64,000 nt of DNA from Bacteroidia bacterium (GCA_016787445.1 JAEUTQ010000021.1:23986-87985); one strand, 5' to 3'. Numbered from the stretch's first letter, positions 42,380-51,896 are shown. The notes: generated by a model not told the origin, from the sequence alone. Program-made: numbers and translations.

Positions 42380-43030
42380 TTAAGCCAGCTTTAACTGCTT
42401 AATGGTTTCGGTTGGATTAGAACTTGCAAAAACTGTATTGCCCGCAACAAGAACATCTGCCCCCGCTTGCAATAATTTTTTGTAATTATTTAAATCAACA
42501 CCACCGTCGATTTCAATTAAGGTGTGTCCTTTTTTATTCTTAATCATGGCTTTAAGAACCGCCACTTTATGATAAGTATTCTCAATGAATTTTTGTCCGC
42601 CAAACCCGGGATTCACACTCATTAAACACACCAAATCCACATCACAAATAACATCTTCAAGCGTATGAATATTTGTGTGAGGATTTAAAGCAACACCGGC
42701 CTTCATGCCATTTGCTTTAATACTTTGTAAAGTACGATGTAAGTGCGTACAGGCTTCCATATGAACCGTTAAAACATCTGCACCGGCTTCTTTAAAAGTA
42801 GTAATGTAACGATCCGGATCAACAATCATTAAATGCACATCCAATGGTTTTTTTGCATGCTTTTTAATGGCTTTTATAACTGGGAAACCAAAAGAAATAT
42901 TAGGAACAAAAACACCATCCATCACATCCACATGAAACCAATCTGCTTCACTTTTATTAATCATTTCAACATCGCGCTGAATGTTTGCGAAGTCGGCCGA
43001 TAAAATAGATGGTGCCACTAAATGTGCCAT
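42380..43030 (-). CDS. rpe: Ribulose-phosphate 3-epimerase
   Basis: 216 residues, a TIM barrel. Rpe interconverts ribulose-5-phosphate and xylulose-5-phosphate in the pentose phosphate pathway. All signature motifs are visible: APSILSADFA (start), WFHVDVMDGVFVPN with metal-binding His/Asp, DVHLMIVDPD, SVNPGFGGQKF and EIDGGVDLNN, with the phosphate-binding AGNTVF near the end. Length is standard. It has its own -7 box and is followed after 10 bp by the DUF2779 nuclease gene, with which it is probably co-transcribed. Confidence 0.96.
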   Translation of the reverse strand: MAHLVAPSILSADFANIQRDVEMINKSEADWFHVDVMDGVFVPNISFGFPVIKAIKKHAKKPLDVHLMIVDPDRYITTFKEAGADVLTVHMEACTHLHRTLQSIKANGMKAGVALNPHTNIHTLEDVICDVDLVCLMSVNPGFGGQKFIENTYHKVAVLKAMIKNKKGHTLIEIDGGVDLNNYKKLLQAGADVLVAGNTVFASSNPTETIKQLKLA

Positions 43031-43046
43031 GATGTGAATTTTAATA

Positions 43047-43054
43047 CAAATTTA
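43047..43054 (-). promoter_or_regulatory. -7 promoter box of rpe
   Basis: TAAATTTG on minus, full match, 16 bases before the ATG at 43030, directly after the upstream gene's terminator. Confidence 0.55.
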
Positions 43055-43061
43055 AAACAAA

Positions 43062-43088
43062 AACGGATTGCAGTTTTTGCAATCCGTT
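43062..43088 (-). terminator. Rho-independent terminator after the acyl-CoA dehydrogenase
   Basis: 11-bp perfect stem (43062-43072 with 43078-43088), 5-base loop, T run on minus. Confidence 0.9.
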
Positions 43089-43111
43089 GATATTATCAAA
43101 AATAGTAAACA

Positions 43112-44296
43112 TTAATTAAAAGCATTGAAGCCTGTAACATCCATTCCGGTAATTAATAAATGAATGTCGTGAGTTCCTTCGTACGTAATTACTGATTCCA
43201 AATTCATCATGTGACGCATAATTGGATACTCACCGGTAATACCCATTCCACCATGAATCTGACGTGCCTCACGTGCAATGGTTAAAGCCATATGCACATT
43301 GTTACGTTTTGCCATAGAGATTTGCGCAGGGGTTGCACGATTCTCATTTTTCAATTGACCTAAACGATACGTTAATAATTGAGCTTTTGTAATTTCAGTA
43401 ATCATCTCAGCTAATTTTTTCTGTGTTAACTGAAATGCACCAATTGGTTTACCAAACTGAATACGCTCTTTACTATAACGCAAAGCACTGTCATAGCAAT
43501 CCATCGCAGCACCAATTACACCCCAAGCAATACCATAGCGCGCGCTGTTTAAACAACCTAAAGGACCTTTCAATCCTTTTATGTTCGGGAAAATATTTTC
43601 TTTCGGAACTTTTACATTATCAAAAACTAACTCACCGGTTGCACTAGCACGTAAACTCCATTTGCCATGTGTTTCAGGCGTTGTAAATCCCGGCATGCCG
43701 CGCTCCACAATTAAGCCACGAATTTCTCCGTTATCATCTTTCGCCCAAACAACAGCGATATCAGCAAAAGGTGAATTACTAATCCACATTTTTGCGCCAT
43801 TTAAAATCACATTTTTACCGTCACCCGCATCTTTAAAGTTAGTTAACATGCCGGCAGGATTACTTCCGTGATCAGGCTCTGTTAAACCAAAACAACCCAT
43901 CATTTCACCCGCTGCTAATTTTGGTAAATATTTTTTCTTTTGTTCTTCACTTCCGTAAGCGTAAATCGGATACATCACCAAAGAACTTTGAACTGAAGCT
44001 GTAGAACGTAAGCCACTATCACCACGCTCAATTTCTTGCATTAAAATACCATAAGAAATCTGATCTAAACCAGGACCTCCATATTCTGTAGGAATATACG
44101 GACCAAAGGCACCAATCTCTGCTAAACCTTTAATCCAGTGTTTAGGAAACTCAGCCTTTTGAGCGAAATCTTCCACTGTTGGAGTTACTTCTTTCTTTAC
44201 CCATGCGCGGGCCGTTTCACGAATTAATTTATGTTCGTCGGATAATAACTCATCCATTAAATAATAATCGTGTGCCTGAAAATTATCTGTAGCCAT
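43112..44296 (-). CDS. Acyl-CoA dehydrogenase, glutaryl-CoA dehydrogenase type
   Basis: 394 residues, the usual length of GcdH. FAD-dependent oxidation of glutaryl-CoA to crotonyl-CoA with decarboxylation is the family reaction, in lysine and tryptophan breakdown. The catalytic base is Glu373 in TYEGTHDIH. The substrate-binding segment SGLRSTASVQSSLVMYPIYAYGSEEQ (landmark RSTASVQSSL) with its arginine is characteristic of glutaryl-CoA enzymes, as is the C-terminal TGFNAF. FAD-binding blocks CFGLTEPDHGSNP and MWISNSPFAD are present. No other lysine-degradation gene is adjacent. It is a single-gene unit with its own -7 box and terminator. Confidence 0.92.
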   Translation of the reverse strand: MATDNFQAHDYYLMDELLSDEHKLIRETARAWVKKEVTPTVEDFAQKAEFPKHWIKGLAEIGAFGPYIPTEYGGPGLDQISYGILMQEIERGDSGLRSTASVQSSLVMYPIYAYGSEEQKKKYLPKLAAGEMMGCFGLTEPDHGSNPAGMLTNFKDAGDGKNVILNGAKMWISNSPFADIAVVWAKDDNGEIRGLIVERGMPGFTTPETHGKWSLRASATGELVFDNVKVPKENIFPNIKGLKGPLGCLNSARYGIAWGVIGAAMDCYDSALRYSKERIQFGKPIGAFQLTQKKLAEMITEITKAQLLTYRLGQLKNENRATPAQISMAKRNNVHMALTIAREARQIHGGMGITGEYPIMRHMMNLESVITYEGTHDIHLLITGMDVTGFNAFN

Positions 44297-44312
44297 TGTT
44301 TAAAAATTTGAG

Positions 44313-44320
44313 CAAATGTA
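44313..44320 (-). promoter_or_regulatory. -7 promoter box of the acyl-CoA dehydrogenase gene
   Basis: TACATTTG on minus, full consensus, 16 bases before the ATG at 44296. A TTG lies 15 bp upstream, somewhat close. Confidence 0.5.
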
Positions 44321-44369
44321 CTAAAATACCCTCAGCAATAAAGCATTTTTATATAAGATTTTGTTTAAG

Positions 44370-44377
44370 TATATTTG
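44370..44377 (+). promoter_or_regulatory. -7 promoter box abutting the second porP/sprF-like gene
   Basis: TATATTTG, full consensus, ends 6 bases before the ATG at 44384; predicted near-leaderless mRNA. Confidence 0.55.
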
Positions 44378-44383
44378 TTATGA

Positions 44384-45406
44384 ATGGGGTTTAAATACAA
44401 ACTGTTATCGATTCTGATTTGCGCTTTATTTTTAAATGGTAAAGCCCAGGATATCCATTTTTCTCAATATAATGGCTCTCTCTTAAATTTAAACCCTGCG
44501 TTTACCGGATTATTTGATGGCGATTATCGTGTTAACGGAATTTACCGCAGTCAATGGCAAAGTGTTCCTGTACCTTATCGTACTGTTTCTTTTGCGGGCG
44601 ATATGCGCTACAAACCCAAACAATTATTTTCGGATTGTTTTGGTATAGGAATTTTATTTAATAATGATAAAGCCGGAGACGCGTTTTACACCAACAATCA
44701 ATTTTACATTAATTTATCTTACATCCATAAATTAAAACGCGATTCATCTTTACTTATTAGCATAGGATTAAACACAGGATTAAATGCCGCAAATTTTAAT
44801 TACAACGAAATGACTTTTGATAGTCAGTTTGATGGTTACGCATATAACAGTTCCCTTGGTACAGGAGAAAATTTTCAAAAAACAAAAACCACTTTTGGTG
44901 ATCTGAATCTGGGTTTTGCCGCGCAATATTCATTCTCACAGTTTACGCGTTTGATTTACGGATTTTCATTTAATCATTTGTCAAATCCTGTTATTAGTTA
45001 TCAGGGTAATCCAACCAGTAAACTGGATAGCAAATTAGGTAACTATTTAAGTTTTGAAATGCCCGTAACTGCTAATAATAAGTTTTTATGGCAAACTGAA
45101 ATTTTATTTTCGCATCAGGGAAAATACAACGAGTTTGTTCCGGGCACCAACATCAAATATGTTTTCGATAGCAATATAAATAACACTGCTTCTTTAGGTT
45201 TTTATTTAAGAACAAGAGACGCGCTTATTGCCCGACTCGGTTATACGTTTAAAACAACCACTGCAGGAATCAGCTACGATTTAAACACCAGTAAATTTTT
45301 AGCGGCCACAAATCGAAGGGGTGCTTTTGAAATATTTATAACACACATCATTAAAAAGAACCGACCATTCATTGCTAAAAAACGTGTGTGTCCTGTATTT
45401 ATGTAA
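44384..45406 (+). CDS. PorP/SprF-family outer-membrane protein (second copy)
   Basis: 340 residues: signal peptide MGFKYKLLSILICALFLNGKAQ, then DIHFSQYNGSLLNLNPAFTG, the hallmark start of PorP/SprF proteins, and barrel-type beta strands to the end. It differs clearly from the copy at 34611-35558. SprF in Flavobacterium helps secrete the giant adhesin SprB; members of the family pair with type B cargo and with OmpA-like PorE-type proteins. Here the next gene, two bases away or overlapping, encodes exactly such a TPR/propeller/OmpA protein, but no type B adhesin is next to it. An ATG at 44380 in another frame ends after four codons. Confidence 0.9.
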   Translation: MGFKYKLLSILICALFLNGKAQDIHFSQYNGSLLNLNPAFTGLFDGDYRVNGIYRSQWQSVPVPYRTVSFAGDMRYKPKQLFSDCFGIGILFNNDKAGDAFYTNNQFYINLSYIHKLKRDSSLLISIGLNTGLNAANFNYNEMTFDSQFDGYAYNSSLGTGENFQKTKTTFGDLNLGFAAQYSFSQFTRLIYGFSFNHLSNPVISYQGNPTSKLDSKLGNYLSFEMPVTANNKFLWQTEILFSHQGKYNEFVPGTNIKYVFDSNINNTASLGFYLRTRDALIARLGYTFKTTTAGISYDLNTSKFLAATNRRGAFEIFITHIIKKNRPFIAKKRVCPVFM

Positions 45407-45408
45407 CT

Positions 45409-47388
45409 GTGAAAAAAAACATCTGTTCAACATATCAATTTGTTTTATTGGTGATGGCTCTAATGTTATCGTTGTCTTTTTCTGCCCAGAATAAAAAACA
45501 GTTATACACCAGTGGGGTAAAGAGCATGGATGAGAAAGATTATTTTTCCGCCGCTCAATATTTTAACCGTTTAATTCTGTTAGATTCCACCCAGGCTTTA
45601 TACCAATTTAAATACGCCGAAGCTTCCCGACTCAATTATGATTTTGACATCGCCTATCACTGGTATGATAAAATCATGAAAGAAGACAATGGTAAAATGT
45701 TTCCTGAAACACCACTTTGGATGGGAATGATTTTAAAAAGCAAAGGAAAGTATAAAGACGCGAAAAAGTATTTTGACAAATACGCCAAGAAAAACCGGAA
45801 CAGTAAAGACGCGCAGAGAAAATTATATGTTTTAAAAGCCGAACAAGAAGCAAAAGCATGCGATGAGGCATTAATTATAATGGCAAATCCTCTCAATGTA
45901 ATTATCGAACATCTGGATACGAATGTGAACAGCAAAGTAAGTGAATACGGACCAATAGAAATTGATACAGCATTAATTTTTTCATCTTTAAGAAGTTCAG
46001 GAAATTCCAAACGTGATATTAATAATGTTGGCTTCAACAAACTCTACGTTTCTAAAAAACAAAATGAAAACTGGGCGAAAGCAAAAGCACTGGATAGTTT
46101 ATTTAATGCATCTAATATTCATAATGCAAACACCAGTTTTAATGAAGACTTTACAAAAGTATTTGTATCGCGTTGCAATGCGGTAAATTCGGTTGAATAC
46201 AATTGTCAGATTTACTTTTCTCAATACATAGATAGGAAATGGACTCAATTAGTTGCATTACCTCCGCCTATTAACATTTATCAATCTAACAACACACAAC
46301 CACATTGTGCAAAATTAAACGGGAAAAATGTTTTGTTCTTCAGCAGTAAGCGCGAAGGTGGTGAAGGTGGTTTTGATATTTGGTACAGTTATTTCGATAA
46401 AAACATGGAGTTTAGTGCGCCTAAAAATGCTGGTAAAAAAATTAATTCGACTGAAGATGAAATTACGCCATGGTATGTACAAGAACAAAACACTTTATAT
46501 TTTAGCAGCACCTGGCATAAAGGACTTGGCGGCTTTGATATTTTTAAAAGTGAATTTAAAGATGGCGCATTTGGCGAACCTGTGAATGCCGGCTCGCCTA
46601 TTAATACCAGCTATAATGATATTTATTACAGCATCAACGCTAAAAAGAACAAAGCTTATATTTCCTCTAATCGTATTGGATCATATTTTGAAGAAAAACA
46701 AAGTTGCTGTAATGATATTTACAGCTTTGCCATTACACCATTAAGCGAGCCGCCTAAACCGGTTGACACTACCAAATACATTATGGATCAGCTGAAAGTA
46801 TTGTGTCCGCTTACATTGTATTTTCATAATGATGAACCCGATCCAAAAACAAAAAACATCACCACTACAAAAAGCTATAAAAAAACCTATGAGGATTATA
46901 TTATTCTCAAACCAAAATATTTTCGAGAATATCCGGATGGTTTGAAAGGAGATGATAAACAGCAGGCCGAAGACCGGTTAACCAATTTTTTTGAAGATAG
47001 TGTAGATGCCGGTATGCAAGACCTTGAGAAATTTGCCAAATTGATGGAAGAAGTTTTAGCGCGTGGAGAAAAAGTAAAAATAACCATGAAAGGTTATTGC
47101 AGTCCGCTTGCCAGTACCGATTACAATGTGAATTTAGCCAAACGAAGAATTAGTAGTTTAAGAAATTATTTTGCCGAATATAAAGATGGCATATTTAAAA
47201 AATACATTAGTGCTGAAAATCCTTCTGCTGCCACTTTACTGTTAACAGATGTTGAAATTGGAGAATTACCTTTAAGTAAAGTGAGTGATGATGTGAAAGA
47301 CGTAAAAAATTCGGTGTATAGTCCGTATGCGGCGCGTGAGCGAAAAATTCAAATCATTGCAGTGAGTAGCTTTGCGGATATTAAATAA
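45409..47388 (+). CDS. PorE-like TPR / beta-propeller / OmpA-C protein
   Basis: 659 residues from the GTG at 45409, two bases after the preceding stop; a GTG at 45388 (overlapping by 19 bp) is the alternative. After the signal peptide (QFVLLVMALMLSLSFSAQ) come TPR-type helices (about residues 20-130; AAQYFNRLILLDS), a WD40/PD40 propeller with repeated LFFSSKREGGEGGFDIWYS-like blades (landmark GGEGGFDIW), and a C-terminal OmpA-like segment (VKITMKGYCSPLASTDYNVNLAKRRISSL, landmark GYCSPLAS..YN..LAKRR) that would contact peptidoglycan. This is the architecture of PorE, which links the PorP barrel to the cell wall. The segment around residues 400-415 has a CC pair (SCCNDIY). Confidence 0.88.
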   Translation: MKKNICSTYQFVLLVMALMLSLSFSAQNKKQLYTSGVKSMDEKDYFSAAQYFNRLILLDSTQALYQFKYAEASRLNYDFDIAYHWYDKIMKEDNGKMFPETPLWMGMILKSKGKYKDAKKYFDKYAKKNRNSKDAQRKLYVLKAEQEAKACDEALIIMANPLNVIIEHLDTNVNSKVSEYGPIEIDTALIFSSLRSSGNSKRDINNVGFNKLYVSKKQNENWAKAKALDSLFNASNIHNANTSFNEDFTKVFVSRCNAVNSVEYNCQIYFSQYIDRKWTQLVALPPPINIYQSNNTQPHCAKLNGKNVLFFSSKREGGEGGFDIWYSYFDKNMEFSAPKNAGKKINSTEDEITPWYVQEQNTLYFSSTWHKGLGGFDIFKSEFKDGAFGEPVNAGSPINTSYNDIYYSINAKKNKAYISSNRIGSYFEEKQSCCNDIYSFAITPLSEPPKPVDTTKYIMDQLKVLCPLTLYFHNDEPDPKTKNITTTKSYKKTYEDYIILKPKYFREYPDGLKGDDKQQAEDRLTNFFEDSVDAGMQDLEKFAKLMEEVLARGEKVKITMKGYCSPLASTDYNVNLAKRRISSLRNYFAEYKDGIFKKYISAENPSAATLLLTDVEIGELPLSKVSDDVKDVKNSVYSPYAARERKIQIIAVSSFADIK

Positions 47389-47443
47389 TTTACTATCTTT
47401 ATTATACCTCCCCGCTGAAGATTGTATAATTAAAATTTTTAGC

Positions 47444-49528
47444 ATGAAAAAATATCTACTTTCCATTCTCATTTTTGGTGTTTCAACTAGTGAAATTATT
47501 TCACAAAATTCCAAATCCAAACCTCTAAAAACTAACGAAAAGAGTCCTTCCGGCATTAGGAATGACAACGGTCTTTACTTGTTCAATACTAAAGAACAAG
47601 TAAATACTCCGGCTCGTCAAAAAAAGACTGTAAAGTCACAAAGTGAACATGTCTTAAAAGTCACAGCTGCAACAAAATTTACATCTTCAATCAATGGTTT
47701 TAATATTTTGGAGAAGTCGTCAAAGCCTTTTTGTTATAATTCAAAAATTAATATTTTGAGTTTTATTCATAACAAAAGTCAAACATACAATGCATCTCCA
47801 TTCAGTAATTCAGGTACTATTGTAGGCATGACTTCAAATAATTTTGGTGTTTCATGGGACTCAACATGTATATGGACAAACGCTACTCAATTTGGCAGGT
47901 TTCCTCAAGGGGGTATTTATAATCCTTTAGGAAATACAAATAAGAATAATAGTTATTTTGTAGGATGTGGGCCGTTAAATAATGGTTCGGGTTGGATCGG
48001 AAATTGGTACGCTAGTAAATCAATTAATGGCAGTGGAACTAATAGTCCGGGAAGCGATATGCAGGCTAATCTCGATGCAGCTCCTTTTATCAAAAAGCAT
48101 GCGATGTCTAGATACTCATTTTGTACTATTGAAGGTGGTTTTAGTCGATCAATGGCAAACATTGTGAACGATGTTAACGGCACCACAGCAAACAGCTATG
48201 GCTTAAGAGGATTTGCAATGGTAAAAGGACAATTTAATGCGGGTTCATTTATTTGGAGTGTAGATTCATTTATACCTTGTGTTCAAACCAAAACAAGTGG
48301 TGCAAAATACCTTAAGAATTCTGTTTTACAAGCTTGGAGCGAAAACGGACAAATTGGTTATGTTATTGCATTAGGTGTAAGATGTAATGCCAGTATTTGC
48401 CAAAGCAGTTATCAACCCATTGTTTATAAGACCACAAATGGAGGTTCTAGCTGGGCTTTAATTCCCGGGGCATCATTTAATAATTCGCTTATTGATAATA
48501 GGATCGCCGGAACTTATTTAAATCCAAACTTAAAAATTCCGCAATTTACAACAAACGAAGGATGGGATGCTATAGTAGATTATCAAGGAGATTTGCATCT
48601 GTCTTGTACTGTTTTGGGAAGTTATAGTAATCATATAGACTCGCTTGATTATAATTTAGTTTATGGTTCAGAAAGCTACAATCATTCTTATATTGGTTCA
48701 TTTGATTATCCTACCATATACGACTTTAAACTCAATACTGCTGGGCTATGGTCAGCAATGATTGTTGATTCGATGGGTACTGAGGGTCCATCAGGAAACT
48801 GGGGCATGCCGGGTTTCAATCAGAATCCTTGGGTAGATGGTTTAGGTGCAAGAGTAGATTTAAATTCTAGAATTCAACTTTCCAGCACAGATGATGGAAA
48901 AAAAATCTTTTATACTTGGACGGAATCGGACAGCTTAACTGTTGGTTTGAAATGGAACATTTATCCTGATATTAAAATCAAATCGTTGGATGTAGCCTCA
49001 AACAAACTAACTTCGAGAATTAACGTAACTACCGGTGTAAGTAATGCGGATCAGATGTCCTATTTCCATTTTACTTGTAATAAAGCTATATCAAGTAGTT
49101 CGACTTGCGCAAGCGTTCCTTTTGTAATTTCTCATAATCCATTAAACAATTCATCTTTACCAATACAGCATTATTTTATTGATGGTTTGAATGTATGTAC
49201 AAATAATTATTCGATTTCTCCAGTAGGTTTAAGTTTTTATACGTTTTTTCAAAACTGTTCAGTTGATATTAATGAATCAACAAAAAACGAACACGAAATC
49301 TCAGTTTACCCAAATCCAAGTAATGGATTATTCTCCGTTCTGAGTGAAAAAGAAAAAATAAATCAAATAACCATTATGGATAACTTAGGCAGAAAAGTTT
49401 TCGAAGAATCAAATTTTTCAAATGACAATTCAATGACAATTAACCTGGATAATTTCACGCGAGGCGTATATTATATCACTGTTCGTTTAGATAATAATGT
49501 GATAACTAAAAAAATAATTATTCAATAA
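47444..49528 (+). CDS. T9SS cargo, large propeller-like protein (copy 1 of tandem pair)
   Basis: 694 residues from ATG 47444 (MKKYLLSILIFGVSTSEIISQ); an in-frame TTG at 47372 lies inside the preceding gene's end. The body of about 580 residues is homologous throughout to the next gene at 49827-51896: shared blocks include DSTCIWTNA, RxPQGGIYNPxGNTNKNN, GxGNWYASKS, VKGQFNAGxFxWSVDSF, YKTTNxGSSWxL, DSMGTEGPSGxxGxPG and TESDSxxVGLKWNIYPDIK. The TTNGGSSW element resembles an Asp-box (BNR) blade, suggesting a six-bladed sialidase-like propeller, but no catalytic set is evident. It ends in a type A sorting domain (VYPNPSNGLFSV, GVYYITV, KKIIIQ). Codon use is ordinary, unlike its neighbour. Confidence 0.85.
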   Translation: MKKYLLSILIFGVSTSEIISQNSKSKPLKTNEKSPSGIRNDNGLYLFNTKEQVNTPARQKKTVKSQSEHVLKVTAATKFTSSINGFNILEKSSKPFCYNSKINILSFIHNKSQTYNASPFSNSGTIVGMTSNNFGVSWDSTCIWTNATQFGRFPQGGIYNPLGNTNKNNSYFVGCGPLNNGSGWIGNWYASKSINGSGTNSPGSDMQANLDAAPFIKKHAMSRYSFCTIEGGFSRSMANIVNDVNGTTANSYGLRGFAMVKGQFNAGSFIWSVDSFIPCVQTKTSGAKYLKNSVLQAWSENGQIGYVIALGVRCNASICQSSYQPIVYKTTNGGSSWALIPGASFNNSLIDNRIAGTYLNPNLKIPQFTTNEGWDAIVDYQGDLHLSCTVLGSYSNHIDSLDYNLVYGSESYNHSYIGSFDYPTIYDFKLNTAGLWSAMIVDSMGTEGPSGNWGMPGFNQNPWVDGLGARVDLNSRIQLSSTDDGKKIFYTWTESDSLTVGLKWNIYPDIKIKSLDVASNKLTSRINVTTGVSNADQMSYFHFTCNKAISSSSTCASVPFVISHNPLNNSSLPIQHYFIDGLNVCTNNYSISPVGLSFYTFFQNCSVDINESTKNEHEISVYPNPSNGLFSVLSEKEKINQITIMDNLGRKVFEESNFSNDNSMTINLDNFTRGVYYITVRLDNNVITKKIIIQ

Positions 49529-49826
49529 ATTTGCATTTTCATTTTAATTGTATTACCTTAGTACTAATTCCCGCAAGCCATATTACATTGGCTTTACAAC
49601 AATTACCCTTTTATAGTTAAATCATTCAAAATCAAAAGCTATTTTTGCATCAGCAAATAACTAAAAGGTTTTTAGTATTGATTTTAACAAAAAACCTTCG
49701 AACAGTTACAATAAATATTTGTTGTTGTATTAAGGTGGAATTAAAAAATTGTAAAATTTAATTTTGGTACTTTATATAAGTTTGGTATTTTTAAACGTTT
49801 AATTAATTAAATAAATCACACAAATC
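49529..49826 (+). other. 298-bp upstream region of the highly optimised cargo gene
   Basis: No ORF or RNA gene. It holds a weak hairpin (AAGCCA 49575-49580 with TGGCTT 49589-49594) that could end the previous transcript, and a 9-bp inverted repeat (AAGGTTTTT 49665-49673 with AAAAACCTT 49690-49698). The -7 box is annotated separately. Confidence 0.5.
49777..49784 (+). promoter_or_regulatory. -7 promoter box of the optimised cargo gene
   Basis: TAAGTTTG, full TANNTTTG match; predicted leader about 37 bases to the ATG at 49827. No TTG at the standard -33 spacing, so another upstream element (or the 49665-49698 repeat) may matter. Confidence 0.5.
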
Positions 49827-51896
49827 ATGAATAAACATCTACTCCTAGGGTCGGCGCTTTTAGCAGCTATCAGCGCGTACCCGCAAAACGGAAGACTCGC
49901 AAGACCGAATGGTGCCGTTGAACGCATCATCCGTACCGAGTACAACGAAAACACTAACCAAAACAGCTCAGCTGTTGCTGGTCCGGTAAAACAAATTAAA
50001 CATAACATTAACCAATCTGGTAAAGTTATGTCAGCTACTAAATTCACAGGTTCAATGAACGTGTTTGGATATTTAGTATCTTCTTCGAAGCCTTTAACGT
50101 ATAACAGAGCAATAAACACTGTTGCTTTCGTTCACCGTAAAAGCGCTACCTATTCTGCTGCTTCAAACAGCAACTCAGGTACAATCGTAGCTATGATCGG
50201 TACAGGATGGCCATCTATCGTATGGGATTCTACTTGTATTTGGACTAACGCATCTAACTTAGCTCGTTACCCTCAAGGTGGTATTTATAACCCAATTGGT
50301 AATACCAACAAAAACAACGCTTACATTGTTGGTATGGGTCCTGTAACTGGTGGTTCTGGATGGTTAGGAAACTGGTATGCATCAAAATCATTAAACGGTG
50401 CAGGTACTAATGCTCCAGGTACAGATCAACAATCTCACTTAGACGCTGCTCCAACTATTAAGAAGCATTACATGTCTCGTACTTCATTTGCTTCAATTGA
50501 AGGTGGTTTAGTTCGCTCTATGGCAATGATTGTAAACGATCCAAATGGTACTACTAATGCTGGTTTCGGTTTACGTGGTGCTGCAATGGTTAAAGGTCAA
50601 TTTAATGCTGGTGCATTTGTTTGGTCTGTTGACTCTTTCGTGCCTCCAGTTAACACACGTTCTGACGGAAGTAGTTTAATTTCAGGTGCTGGTCCATTAC
50701 AGGCTTGGAGTGAAGACGGAACTATTGGTTACGTTGTTATGATTGGTTCACGTTCAGGTAACCCTGTTCACATGAGCGGTATGCAACCGATTGTTTATAA
50801 AACAACTAACAGTGGTTCAAGCTGGACTTTATTACCATCTGCTGATTATACAACAGGTTGGTTTAAAGCTTTTGTTGATCGTACTTATCCAATTACTACT
50901 AACTCTAACGTTATCGTTCCTAACTTCCAAGGAAGTGAAGGTGCTGATGTTACTGTTGATGTTAATGGAAACTTACACTTTGTAAGTATGGCTTACGGTC
51001 ACTACAGTTCACATGTTGACTCTTTAGGATACCGTTTCGTATTTGGAACTGAGCAATATTCTTATGGTAACAATGGTCCATTCAACTACCCAATGATTTA
51101 TGACTGGACTTTAGGTGCTTCAGGTAATTGGGGTTACCATGTAGTTGACTCTATGGGTACTGAAGGTCCTTCAGGAACTAGCGGTCAGCCAGGTTACAAC
51201 ACTAATCCATGGTCTGATGGTTCAGGTGGAAAAATGGACTTAGATGCTCGTATCCAAGTTAGCCGTTCAGCTGATGGTCGTAAGATTTTCTATAGCTGGA
51301 CTGAATCTGATTCAACTATCGTAGGTTTAAAATGGAATATCTACCCAGACATTAAAATGAAAGGTTATGATGTTACTATTAACAAAATGACTCCACGTGT
51401 TGAGGTGTCTTCAGGTGTTACTAACGCTGATCAGCAGTCTTACTATCACTATATGAGTGATAAAGCGCAAGGTTCTAGCTTTAACTGTATGACTGTACCT
51501 TTCACTATTGCTTATAACAGCACAAATGATGGTGGTGCAGCAGTTAATGCATACTACTTAGATCACGCTCAATTATGTCCTGCATCATTCTCTTTAAATC
51601 CAATGGCTCCAACTAGCGTTGCTAACGTTACTAAATCTGAAGTTAGCTTTGATGTAATGAACTTCCCTAACCCAGCTAGCGATGCTTCAACTATCGTAGT
51701 TGGTTTAAAAGAAGCTTCAAACTTTGAAGTTGCAGTTTATAACTCAGTTGGTCAGTTAATCGATACTTATAAAGTTAACGGACACATTGGTTCTAACGAA
51801 ATCCACATCGATTTAAGCAACTTTGCATCTGGAGTTTATGTTTACAATGTAAAAGTTGGAAACTCTTCAGTTACTAAGAAGTTAATCGTTGAATAA
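49827..51896 (+). CDS. T9SS cargo, large propeller-like protein (copy 2, codon-optimised)
   Basis: 689 residues: signal peptide MNKHLLLGSALLAAISAYPQ, a body homologous end to end with the gene at 47444-49528, and a type A sorting domain (MNFPNPASDASTIVV, YNSVGQLIDTYK, GVYVYNV, KKLIVE). Asp-box-like TTNSGSSWTLL is present, as are several Trp-rich segments. Its codon choice is strikingly uniform (GGT, GCT, ACT, GTT, TTA, AAC, CGT dominate), like the SecDF and ATP synthase genes in this window and unlike its paralogue, which points to very high expression. It has its own promoter region and a strong terminator, so it is a single-gene transcript. Function unknown; an abundant surface or released protein is likely. 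Confidence 0.87.
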   Translation: MNKHLLLGSALLAAISAYPQNGRLARPNGAVERIIRTEYNENTNQNSSAVAGPVKQIKHNINQSGKVMSATKFTGSMNVFGYLVSSSKPLTYNRAINTVAFVHRKSATYSAASNSNSGTIVAMIGTGWPSIVWDSTCIWTNASNLARYPQGGIYNPIGNTNKNNAYIVGMGPVTGGSGWLGNWYASKSLNGAGTNAPGTDQQSHLDAAPTIKKHYMSRTSFASIEGGLVRSMAMIVNDPNGTTNAGFGLRGAAMVKGQFNAGAFVWSVDSFVPPVNTRSDGSSLISGAGPLQAWSEDGTIGYVVMIGSRSGNPVHMSGMQPIVYKTTNSGSSWTLLPSADYTTGWFKAFVDRTYPITTNSNVIVPNFQGSEGADVTVDVNGNLHFVSMAYGHYSSHVDSLGYRFVFGTEQYSYGNNGPFNYPMIYDWTLGASGNWGYHVVDSMGTEGPSGTSGQPGYNTNPWSDGSGGKMDLDARIQVSRSADGRKIFYSWTESDSTIVGLKWNIYPDIKMKGYDVTINKMTPRVEVSSGVTNADQQSYYHYMSDKAQGSSFNCMTVPFTIAYNSTNDGGAAVNAYYLDHAQLCPASFSLNPMAPTSVANVTKSEVSFDVMNFPNPASDASTIVVGLKEASNFEVAVYNSVGQLIDTYKVNGHIGSNEIHIDLSNFASGVYVYNVKVGNSSVTKKLIVE

